DNA of 64,000 nucleotides, from contig CAZPHB010000013.1 in the NCBI GenBank assembly GCA_964586595.1, positions 14,129-78,128 of the forward strand. The letters run 5' to 3'. Position 1 is the first letter of the stretch; each line of letters begins with the position of its first letter. Below, one piece after another: positions 8,088 to 15,613 of this stretch. The position numbers and the translations under genes were made by a program. The notes under the pieces were generated by a model, which did no database searches, was not told the origin of the DNA, and saw nothing but the letters and a program-made list of their open reading frames with translations. This stretch comes from REEB481 sp964586595. GTDB lineage: Bacteria; Bacteroidota; Bacteroidia; NS11-12g; UBA955.

Positions 8088-9203
8088 CTAACCATACTAT
8101 ATATCGCCTGCTGCCTTCCCCTGATGCTCGGGGCGCAGCCTCGGTATTATCGCATGAACGAACTTGCAGAACCGTCGGGCATGTTTCTGTATAACGGCTA
8201 CCAGCAATTGGGCATGGACCGCAACGCTGACAGTTTGTTTGCCGCCAGAGGCATCAAACAGGCCCTTGTTACCGGCAATACCGTGCAGATTTCTGACCCG
8301 ACGAAAAGGCGGAGTTCGGACAGCATGTTTTATTTGTTTGGACCTGACGGGCTGATACAGGAACATGTGTATTACACTGCGGGAAAGAATGGAATCATGA
8401 AGTTGAAGTTCCGGCGCAGTTATAGCTGGACTGAAGGCAAGATGCTCCAATCGATGCGTTGGAAATTTGGGAAAGATGCCGAGCAAATGACGCAATACTA
8501 CCGCAATGCCGCCGGCAAGACCGAACGCGTAGAAACCTCAGTTGCCGGCAAAGATGGCCTGCGTTTTCAAACCCTTTACCGCTACCACGATTCCGGTATG
8601 CTCAGCGGAAAGGTCAGCTATAAAAAAGGAAAGGAAATGAGCCGTTGGGAATATGATTACCATCCGGACCGGAGCATGAGCGAAAGTCGTTATTACCGAA
8701 AGGGGAAACTGGCGCAGGTGCAGCGTTTCGAATGCAATCCGCGCGGGAGTGCCGTTTCCAAAAAGACTGCCCTGGTATGTCACAAAAAGGAGGTATTACC
8801 TGATGGCCGGAGGCTGGAAGTCTGGAATTCGGATCAGCCCGGAAACACTACAAAGTATGTGTATTGCTATGATGCCCAGAACAGGATTTTGTTCATGGAA
8901 AACTGGAACGAAAAGCCTGAACCATATTATGTTTCCACCTTCCGTTATGAGGGCGATACCATTTTTGAACGGCAGGTGAACCGTTGGGATGTTTATCGCG
9001 GAAGGGACAGCATCGTCACCTTGTACACAAGGTTGCTTTCGGGAAAAAATACGGTAGCCACCCAAACGATTCAGTATAAAAAAGGCAAGGCGGAACAAAC
9101 GGCTGCGTCGTTGTGCACTTTTGAAATGGGTTTGCCGCTGCGCAGGGAAGATGAATTTTCAGGGAAGCGGGAGCTTCAAATCCGGCACTACCGATTCTAC
9201 TGA
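8079..9203 (+). CDS. Secreted protein of unknown function with MORN-2/YwqK-like repeats
   Basis: 374 aa from ATG 8079, which starts a good signal peptide (MRFLTILYIACCLPLMLGAQ). An in-frame ATG at 8022 sits in a duplicated copy of the same start region. The mature protein has repeated Y/F-x-x-x-G-x-L/M-x-x-x-x-x-Y-K-x-G-K strands, for example YHDSGMLSGKVSYKKGK and SESRYYRKGKLAQVQ. These resemble the MORN-2 repeats of YwqK-type proteins, which form extended beta-sheets in the Bacteroidota periplasm. I cannot assign a function. The next gene starts 43 bases downstream and may be cotranscribed. Confidence 0.65.
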   Translation: MRFLTILYIACCLPLMLGAQPRYYRMNELAEPSGMFLYNGYQQLGMDRNADSLFAARGIKQALVTGNTVQISDPTKRRSSDSMFYLFGPDGLIQEHVYYTAGKNGIMKLKFRRSYSWTEGKMLQSMRWKFGKDAEQMTQYYRNAAGKTERVETSVAGKDGLRFQTLYRYHDSGMLSGKVSYKKGKEMSRWEYDYHPDRSMSESRYYRKGKLAQVQRFECNPRGSAVSKKTALVCHKKEVLPDGRRLEVWNSDQPGNTTKYVYCYDAQNRILFMENWNEKPEPYYVSTFRYEGDTIFERQVNRWDVYRGRDSIVTLYTRLLSGKNTVATQTIQYKKGKAEQTAASLCTFEMGLPLRREDEFSGKRELQIRHYRFY

Positions 9204-9246
9204 AAACCAAATTCCGGCGGCAAATGCTTTACTTCGCAGTCTCTGC

Positions 9247-10938
9247 ATGAAACGGATTACGTTTATCCTTGCCGCCCTGAGCCTTAGCACGTCGCTGGCG
9301 GCCCAAAAGAATACTTCAGGAAGTAAAGATGACAAGGGTGTGCTGAGCGGAAATTTGCTGGTCAATCAGCAGATGTACGACCGCGATGATTCCATTGGCG
9401 CGAGCACACAGGTGTACAGAACGACCAAAAGCAGCGCGGAAGCCTGGCTGTATCTGAATTACAAGGTTCGGGGTTACAGTTTTTCCATGCGTTACGATTT
9501 GTTCAACAATTCGCCCTTGTTAAATCCGCAGGGAACTTATACCCAGAATGGCATTGGTTATTGGCAGGTTGCCAAGGACATAGACAAGCTGAACATCACG
9601 GCGGGTTATTTTTACGATCAGTTTGGGAGCGGCATCATTTACCGCAGCTACGAGGTTCGACCATTAGGTCTGGACTTTGCCACGCAGGGCCTGCGCCTGC
9701 AGTACAACTTCAGCAAAAAGACGGTTCTCAAGGCGTTCACCGGCATGCCCAAGGGCGATATTGGCAACAGATTCGGGGTCAATCCACAGGTGATGAAAGG
9801 CGCCAATCTGGAACACCGGGCCGATCTTGGAAACTTGGGGAATCTGGATTTAGGTGCTTCGTTTCTGAACCGCACCCTGGACCGTGAAAGCATGAATCTG
9901 ATTGTAGAGAACATTCGTTCTTACCCTATTGATGTGCAATTCATTCCGAAATACAACGTGTACGCCTGGAATGCTTATGGCAACTGGTCGGTGGGCAACC
10001 TCTCGTTGGGCGTGGAATACAACCACAAGAGTGCGGAAGCCATCAGGAATCAGCGCGGAGATTTAGAAAACAGAAATGGCAGGGTATTGTTGGTGAATGC
10101 TGCCTATTCAGCAGCCGGATTTGGCAAGAACGGAGGCGGCAGCATGGGCTTCAACGCGCAATACCGTCACGTAGATCATTATTCCCTGCGCTACCAGCCC
10201 TTCCTGAATGTGCAACAGCCGCTGTACGGGTTCATCACCTACCTTCCCTCATTGACCCGCCAGAATGCGTATCGCTTACTTGCGAGGTATCAGGCGCCCA
10301 CACAGGACCTTGGGGAGAACGGGGTTCAGGCAGAATGGGTGATTACGCCCAAGTTTGGCACCAACTTCAACCTGAACTATTCAGATGTACGCAGCCTGAA
10401 AAGCAATGGTGTAGATGGCAAAGTGCTGCAGCTGTACCGGGAATTCTATGCTGAATGGCAACAGAGGTGGGGCGCGAAGAAAAAGATACAGACCAAGCTG
10501 GGCCTTCAAAGGGTGTATTACAACCAGGCGCGTTACGAGCAGGAACCGGAATACGAACCGGTAAACACCTTAACACCCTTCGGAGAACTGAGCATCAAAC
10601 TACCCAAAAAGCGCAGCATGCGTTTGGAGCTCCAATATCTGGAAACAACAAAGGACCAGGGTTCTTTTCTGAATGCGATGCTGGAATTCAATGTTTCGCC
10701 GTATTGGAATATTTCTGCCGGCGACATGATCAATACCAAGCCGCACCGGTATGCCAACATGATCATTGCCGACAAGGTCATCCACTACCCTACCTTCTTC
10801 ACCAGTTATACTGCGAAGAATTCAGTGTTTACCCTGGCGTATTTGAAGCAACAGGCCGGTGTAAACTGTTCCGGAGGTATTTGTCGCGTGGAACCGGCGT
10901 TCAGCGGGTTCAGGTTTACGGTGAGTACGAATTTTTAA
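9247..10938 (+). CDS. Outer-membrane beta-barrel protein, DUF6029-like
   Basis: 563 aa from ATG 9247 (MKRITFILAALSLSTSLAAQ, clear signal peptide); the longer frame from 9121 overlaps the previous gene and lacks a signal. The mature part is a long series of amphipathic strands with Tyr/Trp/Asn-rich turns. The front part resembles the Bacteroidota DUF6029 proteins in its GNLLVNQQMYDRDDSIGA segment and in YFYDQFGSGIIYRSYEVRPLG; this is recalled similarity, not a search. Strands recur every 20-25 residues up to the terminal FRFTVSTNF, consistent with a 16-24-stranded barrel. The ligand is unknown. Confidence 0.7.
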   Translation: MKRITFILAALSLSTSLAAQKNTSGSKDDKGVLSGNLLVNQQMYDRDDSIGASTQVYRTTKSSAEAWLYLNYKVRGYSFSMRYDLFNNSPLLNPQGTYTQNGIGYWQVAKDIDKLNITAGYFYDQFGSGIIYRSYEVRPLGLDFATQGLRLQYNFSKKTVLKAFTGMPKGDIGNRFGVNPQVMKGANLEHRADLGNLGNLDLGASFLNRTLDRESMNLIVENIRSYPIDVQFIPKYNVYAWNAYGNWSVGNLSLGVEYNHKSAEAIRNQRGDLENRNGRVLLVNAAYSAAGFGKNGGGSMGFNAQYRHVDHYSLRYQPFLNVQQPLYGFITYLPSLTRQNAYRLLARYQAPTQDLGENGVQAEWVITPKFGTNFNLNYSDVRSLKSNGVDGKVLQLYREFYAEWQQRWGAKKKIQTKLGLQRVYYNQARYEQEPEYEPVNTLTPFGELSIKLPKKRSMRLELQYLETTKDQGSFLNAMLEFNVSPYWNISAGDMINTKPHRYANMIIADKVIHYPTFFTSYTAKNSVFTLAYLKQQAGVNCSGGICRVEPAFSGFRFTVSTNF

Positions 10939-11153
10939 GCATTTCGAAATGCGGCCTGAGATTCCGCGACGAAGATTTTTCTGAACAGGTAAATCGGAAT
11001 GATGGCATGACAAAGCAAAGGATGCCCGGTTTCCTTTACAACCAAAATGAAATGTACGCTTCCAAAAACATCAGGAGTTGCCGGCCCCTCAGGAAAAAGA
11101 TGGGATTGGGAATCACTTGATTCAGGAACAAACCATGGCATTCCCTTGATCAT
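10935..11153 (-). pseudogene. Possible degenerate 3' fragment of a secreted-enzyme gene
   Basis: A 72-codon frame starts at ATG 11153, overlapping the stop of the sugar dehydrogenase gene as TAATG. It contains GSVHFILVVKETGHP, which recalls the HFILEVTDxGTPxLxxYxRVI strand pair that ends DUF1593-type secreted proteins. No upstream part of such a protein exists because the other gene occupies that space. It may be a remnant left by recombination, a small coupled protein, or chance. A 14-bp palindrome, GCATTTCGAAATGC, lies at 10939-10952 inside it. Confidence 0.25.
10939..10952 (+). terminator. Perfect palindrome at the 3' end of the barrel gene
   Basis: GCATTTCGAAATGC follows directly on the TAA stop (10936-10938). 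It can fold into a short hairpin but has no T-run, so it is a weak terminator or a protein-binding palindrome. Confidence 0.35.
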
Positions 11154-12535
11154 TACATCTTCAACAGGCGGACAAAGTGTTTCTGTCCTCCGACGCTGAG
11201 TTCTGCGAGGTACACCCCCTGGGGCAAGTCTTCAACAGGAATGCTGATGTTATGCATTCCGGACTGAAAAGTTTGTGCTGTGATTTTACGAACCAGCATT
11301 CCACCGGCATTTAACAGCCGAATCTGGATATTCTGTTGGCTTTCCAATTTAAAGGTAAGGTATGCTCCGGCGGTTGTCGGATTTGGCGTAATGTTTAGTT
11401 CTGGCGCTGTGCTGTTGAAGCCGGCATCGGTGGAAGCAAGTATCGGAATATTCGCCTTCAGCAACACGAATCTATTGGGGGATTCCGTCAAGGCGTAAAT
11501 TTTGCCATCGGGCGCCTGTCGCACGTCGCGAAAACGCGCATAACCACTCAGGCTGCGATAAGAAGCCACACGCTTATCGTCCTTCATTTTAAGCCAATGG
11601 ATATGGGTTCCGGCCAAGGCACCAATAAGGATATCGGCTTCGTTGGATGCCTGACCATTTCTGATAAATGTCATCCCGCTGGGAGCAATGGAAGGCACCC
11701 AATACGTTAAAGGCAGCTCCATGCCCGGCAGGGTTGTATCTGGAGTGATGGGCGTTCCATCGTAATTGATCCCGAACGTGACCGCAGGCCAGCCATAATT
11801 TATTCCGGGACGAAGCAGATTAAGTTCGTCGCCTCCGCGTGGGCCGTGTTCATGGGCATAGATTGCTCCGGTTTCCGGGTGTACAGCCATGCCTTGAATA
11901 TTGCGGTTGCCCCAACAGAATATTTCCGGTTTGGTGTCAGGCACTCCGCGCAATGGATTGTCATCAGGAACTGTTCCATCATCATTTAAGCGCAGCACCT
12001 TGCCTAAGTGATTATTGGTATTTTGCGCATTCTCGGGCAAGCCGCGATCGCCAACAGACATGTAAATATGGTGATTCCGATCGAAGACTATGCGACTGCC
12101 AAAATGCTGGCCAGAGTTCCGAACCGGTAAAGCTCGAAACAATTCAGCGAAATCTTGTAATTGGTCATCAACCAATTTACCCCTGCCCAAAGCTGTCGTC
12201 TGTCCACCTGTAGCATTTACAGCATAGCTGAGATAGACCAAGCGATTGCTGTCAAAATCGGGGTGCAGGGCTACATCGAGCAAACCGCCCTGTCCACTTG
12301 CAGAAACTTGTGGTACTCCGCTGATTTCCTTGAGGACATTACCACTGATGTTGTAGCGGAACAGTTTACCCTGTTTTTCCGTAAAAAGCACTTCATCACT
12401 GTTCAGGAAAGTAAAACCCCAAGGCGCGGAGCTGTTGTTAAGCAATACCTTGTCAACAGTCAACTCCGGTGTTTGCGCACTCCCTGAAAGTACCGCAAAT
12501 GTGCAGGTGAAAAAGAAGAGAAAAGGCTTCATCAT
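11153..12535 (-). CDS. Secreted PQQ-dependent sugar (aldose) dehydrogenase with T9SS sorting domain
   Basis: 460 aa. Predicted to oxidise aldoses outside the cell using PQQ in a six-bladed propeller (GSDH/Asd family). The signal peptide ends SGSAQ. The family marks are APWGFTFL near the start, GGLLDVALHPDF, the S-x-GDRG loop, HEHGPRGGDELN with the conserved metal/PQQ-site residues, and GINYGWP. The last 80 residues (NITPNPTTAG... to VRLLKM) are a T9SS type A sorting domain, so the enzyme is likely surface-attached or released. No PQQ synthesis genes are in the window. The start could also be the next ATG (12532). It stands alone on the minus strand. Confidence 0.88.
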   Translation of the reverse strand: MMKPFLFFFTCTFAVLSGSAQTPELTVDKVLLNNSSAPWGFTFLNSDEVLFTEKQGKLFRYNISGNVLKEISGVPQVSASGQGGLLDVALHPDFDSNRLVYLSYAVNATGGQTTALGRGKLVDDQLQDFAELFRALPVRNSGQHFGSRIVFDRNHHIYMSVGDRGLPENAQNTNNHLGKVLRLNDDGTVPDDNPLRGVPDTKPEIFCWGNRNIQGMAVHPETGAIYAHEHGPRGGDELNLLRPGINYGWPAVTFGINYDGTPITPDTTLPGMELPLTYWVPSIAPSGMTFIRNGQASNEADILIGALAGTHIHWLKMKDDKRVASYRSLSGYARFRDVRQAPDGKIYALTESPNRFVLLKANIPILASTDAGFNSTAPELNITPNPTTAGAYLTFKLESQQNIQIRLLNAGGMLVRKITAQTFQSGMHNISIPVEDLPQGVYLAELSVGGQKHFVRLLKM

Positions 12536-12801
12536 AACGATTGAAAAACAGCCACCAATCTACATTTGTTTGTACAACCCTGATGCACGGCAACTGCAGG
12601 ACGCGTCAAAAAAATCCGCGTGATTCACCAAACAGCTGGTCATTATTTGGCGCATTGGGTTGGCAAAAACAGAATCTGGCATGGCCAGAAAACAAATTCA
12701 GGCGCTTCAATGGAAGGAGCATCAGGTTGCCAAAGCAATCAACATGGGTTTGATGATGTTCAGGTTTGTCACAAACCGACTTACACCCTGCAAGCATGTC
12801 A

Positions 12802-13287
12802 TCAGTGCCTGTAATCCAAAAACTCCTTGACCCGTTCCGCCTGCAATTGGATTCCATGAAACATGCTGTCGTGGGAAAGCCGCATACTGTCGTTCCACTG
12901 CAACACCATACCGTGTGTGATTCCGGAAAGCACACTGCTGTCCCGGATCATGTAGGCCTTGTGCACCGCCGGATAGTTTTGTTTGGTTTGTGCCAACAAT
13001 GCCTGACTGTACACACAATCCGTTGGTGCTTTTAGTTTTCTGTTGGGTTCATAAACCAGATACACGGGCTTGAGTCGATGCGCGGCCGCTTCCTGTTGAA
13101 GCAGCTCGCTCAACTGTGTTACGCATCCACTGCAATACGGATAGCTCATATACACCAGAAGCTGCCGTTGGTTGCGCTGGATGTATTTTGTGCGGCACTG
13201 TTCGTCGAGCACCCGGATGCCGGACTGCATCGTGCTGCAGGCTGCGCAGGAGACCAACAACAGCCATCTAATTCCGCTCAAAAACAT
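12802..13287 (-). CDS. Thioredoxin-like lipoprotein with CSGC active-site motif
   Basis: 161 aa. The N-terminus MFLSGIRWLLLVSC fits a short lipoprotein signal (lipobox LVSC, Cys14). A thioredoxin-like fold is suggested by strand QLLVYMSY followed by PYCSGC (C52, C55) at a helix start, then KPVYLVY. The cis-Pro expected before the third strand is not obvious (GITHGMVL instead), so redox activity is uncertain. It is the last gene of a four-gene operon and overlaps the upstream gene by 20 bases. The neighbouring secreted proteins each carry a conserved cysteine pair, which could be the substrates; that is inference. Confidence 0.6.
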   Translation of the reverse strand: MFLSGIRWLLLVSCAACSTMQSGIRVLDEQCRTKYIQRNQRQLLVYMSYPYCSGCVTQLSELLQQEAAAHRLKPVYLVYEPNRKLKAPTDCVYSQALLAQTKQNYPAVHKAYMIRDSSVLSGITHGMVLQWNDSMRLSHDSMFHGIQLQAERVKEFLDYRH

Positions 13288-14482
13288 AAACAGCCATGTT
13301 CTTTTTACTCTTTGGAAGCTTTTCCGTCACAAACCGCATCAGCTCCTGAGGTGTTTTCCCAAGCATGGTTTCTTTTCCTGCAGCAATGCCCAGGGCCATG
13401 ATGGAACCATCATCCATCAGGAAGGTAGGACCACCCGTGCGCAGCATACTCAGTTCAAGCAGCTTAGCATTGTATCCGAATGGTCCGGCGTTCCGCACCA
13501 GAATGCTGGTATCCAGGCGCAGCCCAGTGCCCTCTTTTTTCAGAAAGTCCAGCGCCCAGATTTGTTGTCCCTCTTCATACAGCGTGTAGCGCACCACCAC
13601 ATCACCGCGGCTATTGGCCATGATTTTCTCCACGCGGGAATAGCGCCCCATCCAGTTGGCCATGGTGTCCCAGGCGGTCATCATGCCCTTGGTAAATTCA
13701 AGGGATATATACTCGGCTTCCAGACTGTCGGGATATTGGTTCCAGGATTCAGGCTTCGCTTCGTAGAGCAGTTGCAGCGTTCCATGCGGATTCAGGGCGT
13801 AAATTTTATAATTGACGATATCGGTCATGAGCAGGGTACTGTCGCCCCAAAGCGCGCATAATGCATTGTCGAATTTGCTGCGGGTAAGGTACATGTGACC
13901 GCGCGGCAACCATGTTGTATCGGTGTGCAGGCTGTTTAGGCGGTAGCGAATAACTCCTGATTCAAATGGCCCATCGGCATACGGATAAGCGAAATGACCA
14001 AAAATCATACTCCCGTCGGCGCTCATGAAGTATTTATCGCCGGTGGCAGTTCCCTTCGGAAGATTCAGTGCAGGAAACATTGCGCTGTTCACCTGAAGCA
14101 AGGAGTCCGTAACCAGCATCAATCGCTGTTGTTGCATCTGTACCTGTCCTTCATACACATCCACATTTGGCAGCACCTGACCTTTAAAAAGCAAGGATTC
14201 CGGCTTTCGGCGGGAACAGGTTCCATCGGTAGCCACGGTGTGGACAGAGTATTTTGGGCCCTTCCCGGTTTTTTGCCGATGCAGAAACGCCAACTTTTGT
14301 CCTTCCACCGTGAAGCCAATAAAATCCTGGGCATAGATCAGGCCTGGTACTGCTACTTTAGGATTTACGAATGAGTTTTTCAAAATCAAAACTTCCTGGG
14401 CATGAGCAGCGGGCAGGGTCCATGCATGTAAAATACCGGCTGCCACCCCGAGGCGGCAACCGGTAAACAAACAAAGTTTCAT
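13268..14482 (-). CDS. Secreted, probably beta-propeller protein of unknown function
   Basis: 404 aa from ATG 14482, four bases after the upstream stop; ATG 14500 is an alternative that overlaps it. MKLCLFTG...WTLPAAHAQ is the signal peptide. The mature part is nearly all beta-strand, with blade-like periodicity such as GDSTLLMTDIVNYKIYALNPHG, LYEAKPESWN and GDVVVRYTLYEEGQQIWALDF. These look like the six-bladed propeller proteins that accompany small secreted peptides and thioredoxin-like proteins in other Bacteroidota. No catalytic motif is seen. It is third in the operon 15364-12802. Confidence 0.55.
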   Translation of the reverse strand: MKLCLFTGCRLGVAAGILHAWTLPAAHAQEVLILKNSFVNPKVAVPGLIYAQDFIGFTVEGQKLAFLHRQKTGKGPKYSVHTVATDGTCSRRKPESLLFKGQVLPNVDVYEGQVQMQQQRLMLVTDSLLQVNSAMFPALNLPKGTATGDKYFMSADGSMIFGHFAYPYADGPFESGVIRYRLNSLHTDTTWLPRGHMYLTRSKFDNALCALWGDSTLLMTDIVNYKIYALNPHGTLQLLYEAKPESWNQYPDSLEAEYISLEFTKGMMTAWDTMANWMGRYSRVEKIMANSRGDVVVRYTLYEEGQQIWALDFLKKEGTGLRLDTSILVRNAGPFGYNAKLLELSMLRTGGPTFLMDDGSIMALGIAAGKETMLGKTPQELMRFVTEKLPKSKKNMAVYVFERN

Positions 14483-14486
14483 GGCG

Positions 14487-14921
14487 TCAGATAAGTTCAT
14501 CTTTGTCAATGGTGATGGTTCCATCTTCCAGATTCTGGTGGTTCCAAACGAGGGTATATCGAAATTTCTTACCGCTCACGGGATCGAGAAACACCCGAAT
14601 TTCCGCACCCTGCATGGCACCTTTGTTTAATTGTTCCAGGACAAACTCGAGCAGTAAATTCGTAATACCTTCCTGCACATCATGGTTCTGGTAGGTTGGG
14701 TCCACCAGCGTAGGGCATTTGAAAATGCCGGGACCGGTGCAGTTGATTACGCGCATTACATCCACATACGGAATACCGATTTTCTGATCGCTCACCTGTT
14801 TGTAGCCCCTTGGTCCCCCGTCTTTGGTGGTTCTGGAGTAGATGATCCAGGCGTGTGAAGATGCGGCTGTGCCCAGCAACAACAAAGAGAGCAAACTCAG
14901 CCTTAGGAACTTGATATTCAT
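14487..14921 (-). CDS. Small secreted protein, paralogue B, C-x7-C-P motif
   Basis: 144 aa. The signal peptide ends SSHA, so the mature protein probably starts WIIYS. It has CTGPGIFKCP (C61, C69) and ends KKFRYTLVWNHQN... followed by an acidic tail. All three marks are shared with the next upstream gene: mature [WY][IV]IYS, C-x-G-x-G-x3-C-P, and K[KR][FY]RY-x-[VL]-[FV]W. I know no named family with this pattern. Its start overlaps the previous stop by four bases (ATGA). Confidence 0.7.
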   Translation of the reverse strand: MNIKFLRLSLLSLLLLGTAASSHAWIIYSRTTKDGGPRGYKQVSDQKIGIPYVDVMRVINCTGPGIFKCPTLVDPTYQNHDVQEGITNLLLEFVLEQLNKGAMQGAEIRVFLDPVSGKKFRYTLVWNHQNLEDGTITIDKDELI

Positions 14922-15364
14922 ATCACTTCCTCCTTCTCAATTCTGGTGCGTACGTCTTCACCATCCAACTCCCAGAACACCACATACCGATACCGTTTGC
15001 CTGTTTGTGCGTCTTCATGAATGACCACATGAGAACCATTGGACTGGCCCAGTGCCATTTGACCGGTAGCGTAGCGCGACAATTTGTTCACATGGTCCGC
15101 ATCAACCGGGTCGCTGTAATCGCCGGGTTGCGCGGTAGCTGGACACATTTCGTAGCCCTCGCCCTTGCACGACACGTACAGCACTTCTACCTGCAACAGC
15201 CCCCAAGAACCCGGGACCGGCAAATAAGCAATGTACTTACTGGTTTCACTGTAGCCCTTCCGAACACGATCCACGCTTCGGAACTCGGCACTGTAAATAA
15301 CATAGGCGTTGCTTTCTTGCACTCCCGCAAGCAACAACAAGGAAAAAATAATAAAACGTCTCAT
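14918..15364 (-). CDS. Small secreted protein, paralogue A, C-x7-C-P motif
   Basis: 148 aa from ATG 15364, which begins a good signal peptide (MRRFIIFSLLLLAG...ESNA); the upstream in-frame start at 15424 only adds a non-signal stretch. The mature N-terminus is YVIYS, SCKGEGYEMCP follows (C66, C74), and the C-terminus is KRYRYVVFWELDGED plus an acidic tail. It is a tandem paralogue of 14487-14921. It is first in a four-gene operon with overlapping or nearly touching genes down to 12802. The 250 bases upstream are AT-rich and gene-free. Confidence 0.68.
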   Translation of the reverse strand: MRRFIIFSLLLLAGVQESNAYVIYSAEFRSVDRVRKGYSETSKYIAYLPVPGSWGLLQVEVLYVSCKGEGYEMCPATAQPGDYSDPVDADHVNKLSRYATGQMALGQSNGSHVVIHEDAQTGKRYRYVVFWELDGEDVRTRIEKEEVI

Positions 15365-15532
15365 AATACAAACAATTATGCCATACAATGTTAAGAACTG
15401 ATGTTTGAAAATTACAAATGGCAAAAAGCTGCTTCATGCACAGATACATCGGTCATTACCGTCATCACCCTGCACAAATTATTGATAATGAATACTTTAT
15501 ATATTATACGAACTAAGCATTTTACTTTTAAT

Positions 15533-15556
15533 AAATGTTTGTAAACATTTGCAAAC
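15533..15556. repeat. AT-rich palindrome and two phased decamers
   Basis: AAATGTTT-GT-AAACATTT (15533-15550) is an inverted repeat with 8-bp arms. GTTTGTAAAC and ATTTGCAAAC (15537-15556) are consecutive decamers like those at 6344-6393. It lies between the C-x7-C-P operon and the end of the TonB receptor gene. It could be an operator; no T-run follows. Confidence 0.4.
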
Positions 15557-15613
15557 ACCTAAGTAGCTTATTTTCTTGGTTTAATGAGCCAAAGACTTGC
15601 TGGTTTTTCATCT

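Noticed and set aside
12536..12801. 266-base gap between the sugar dehydrogenase and CSGC genes
   Set aside because: Short frames on both strands have no start context or similarity I can recognise. I see no tRNA or small RNA.
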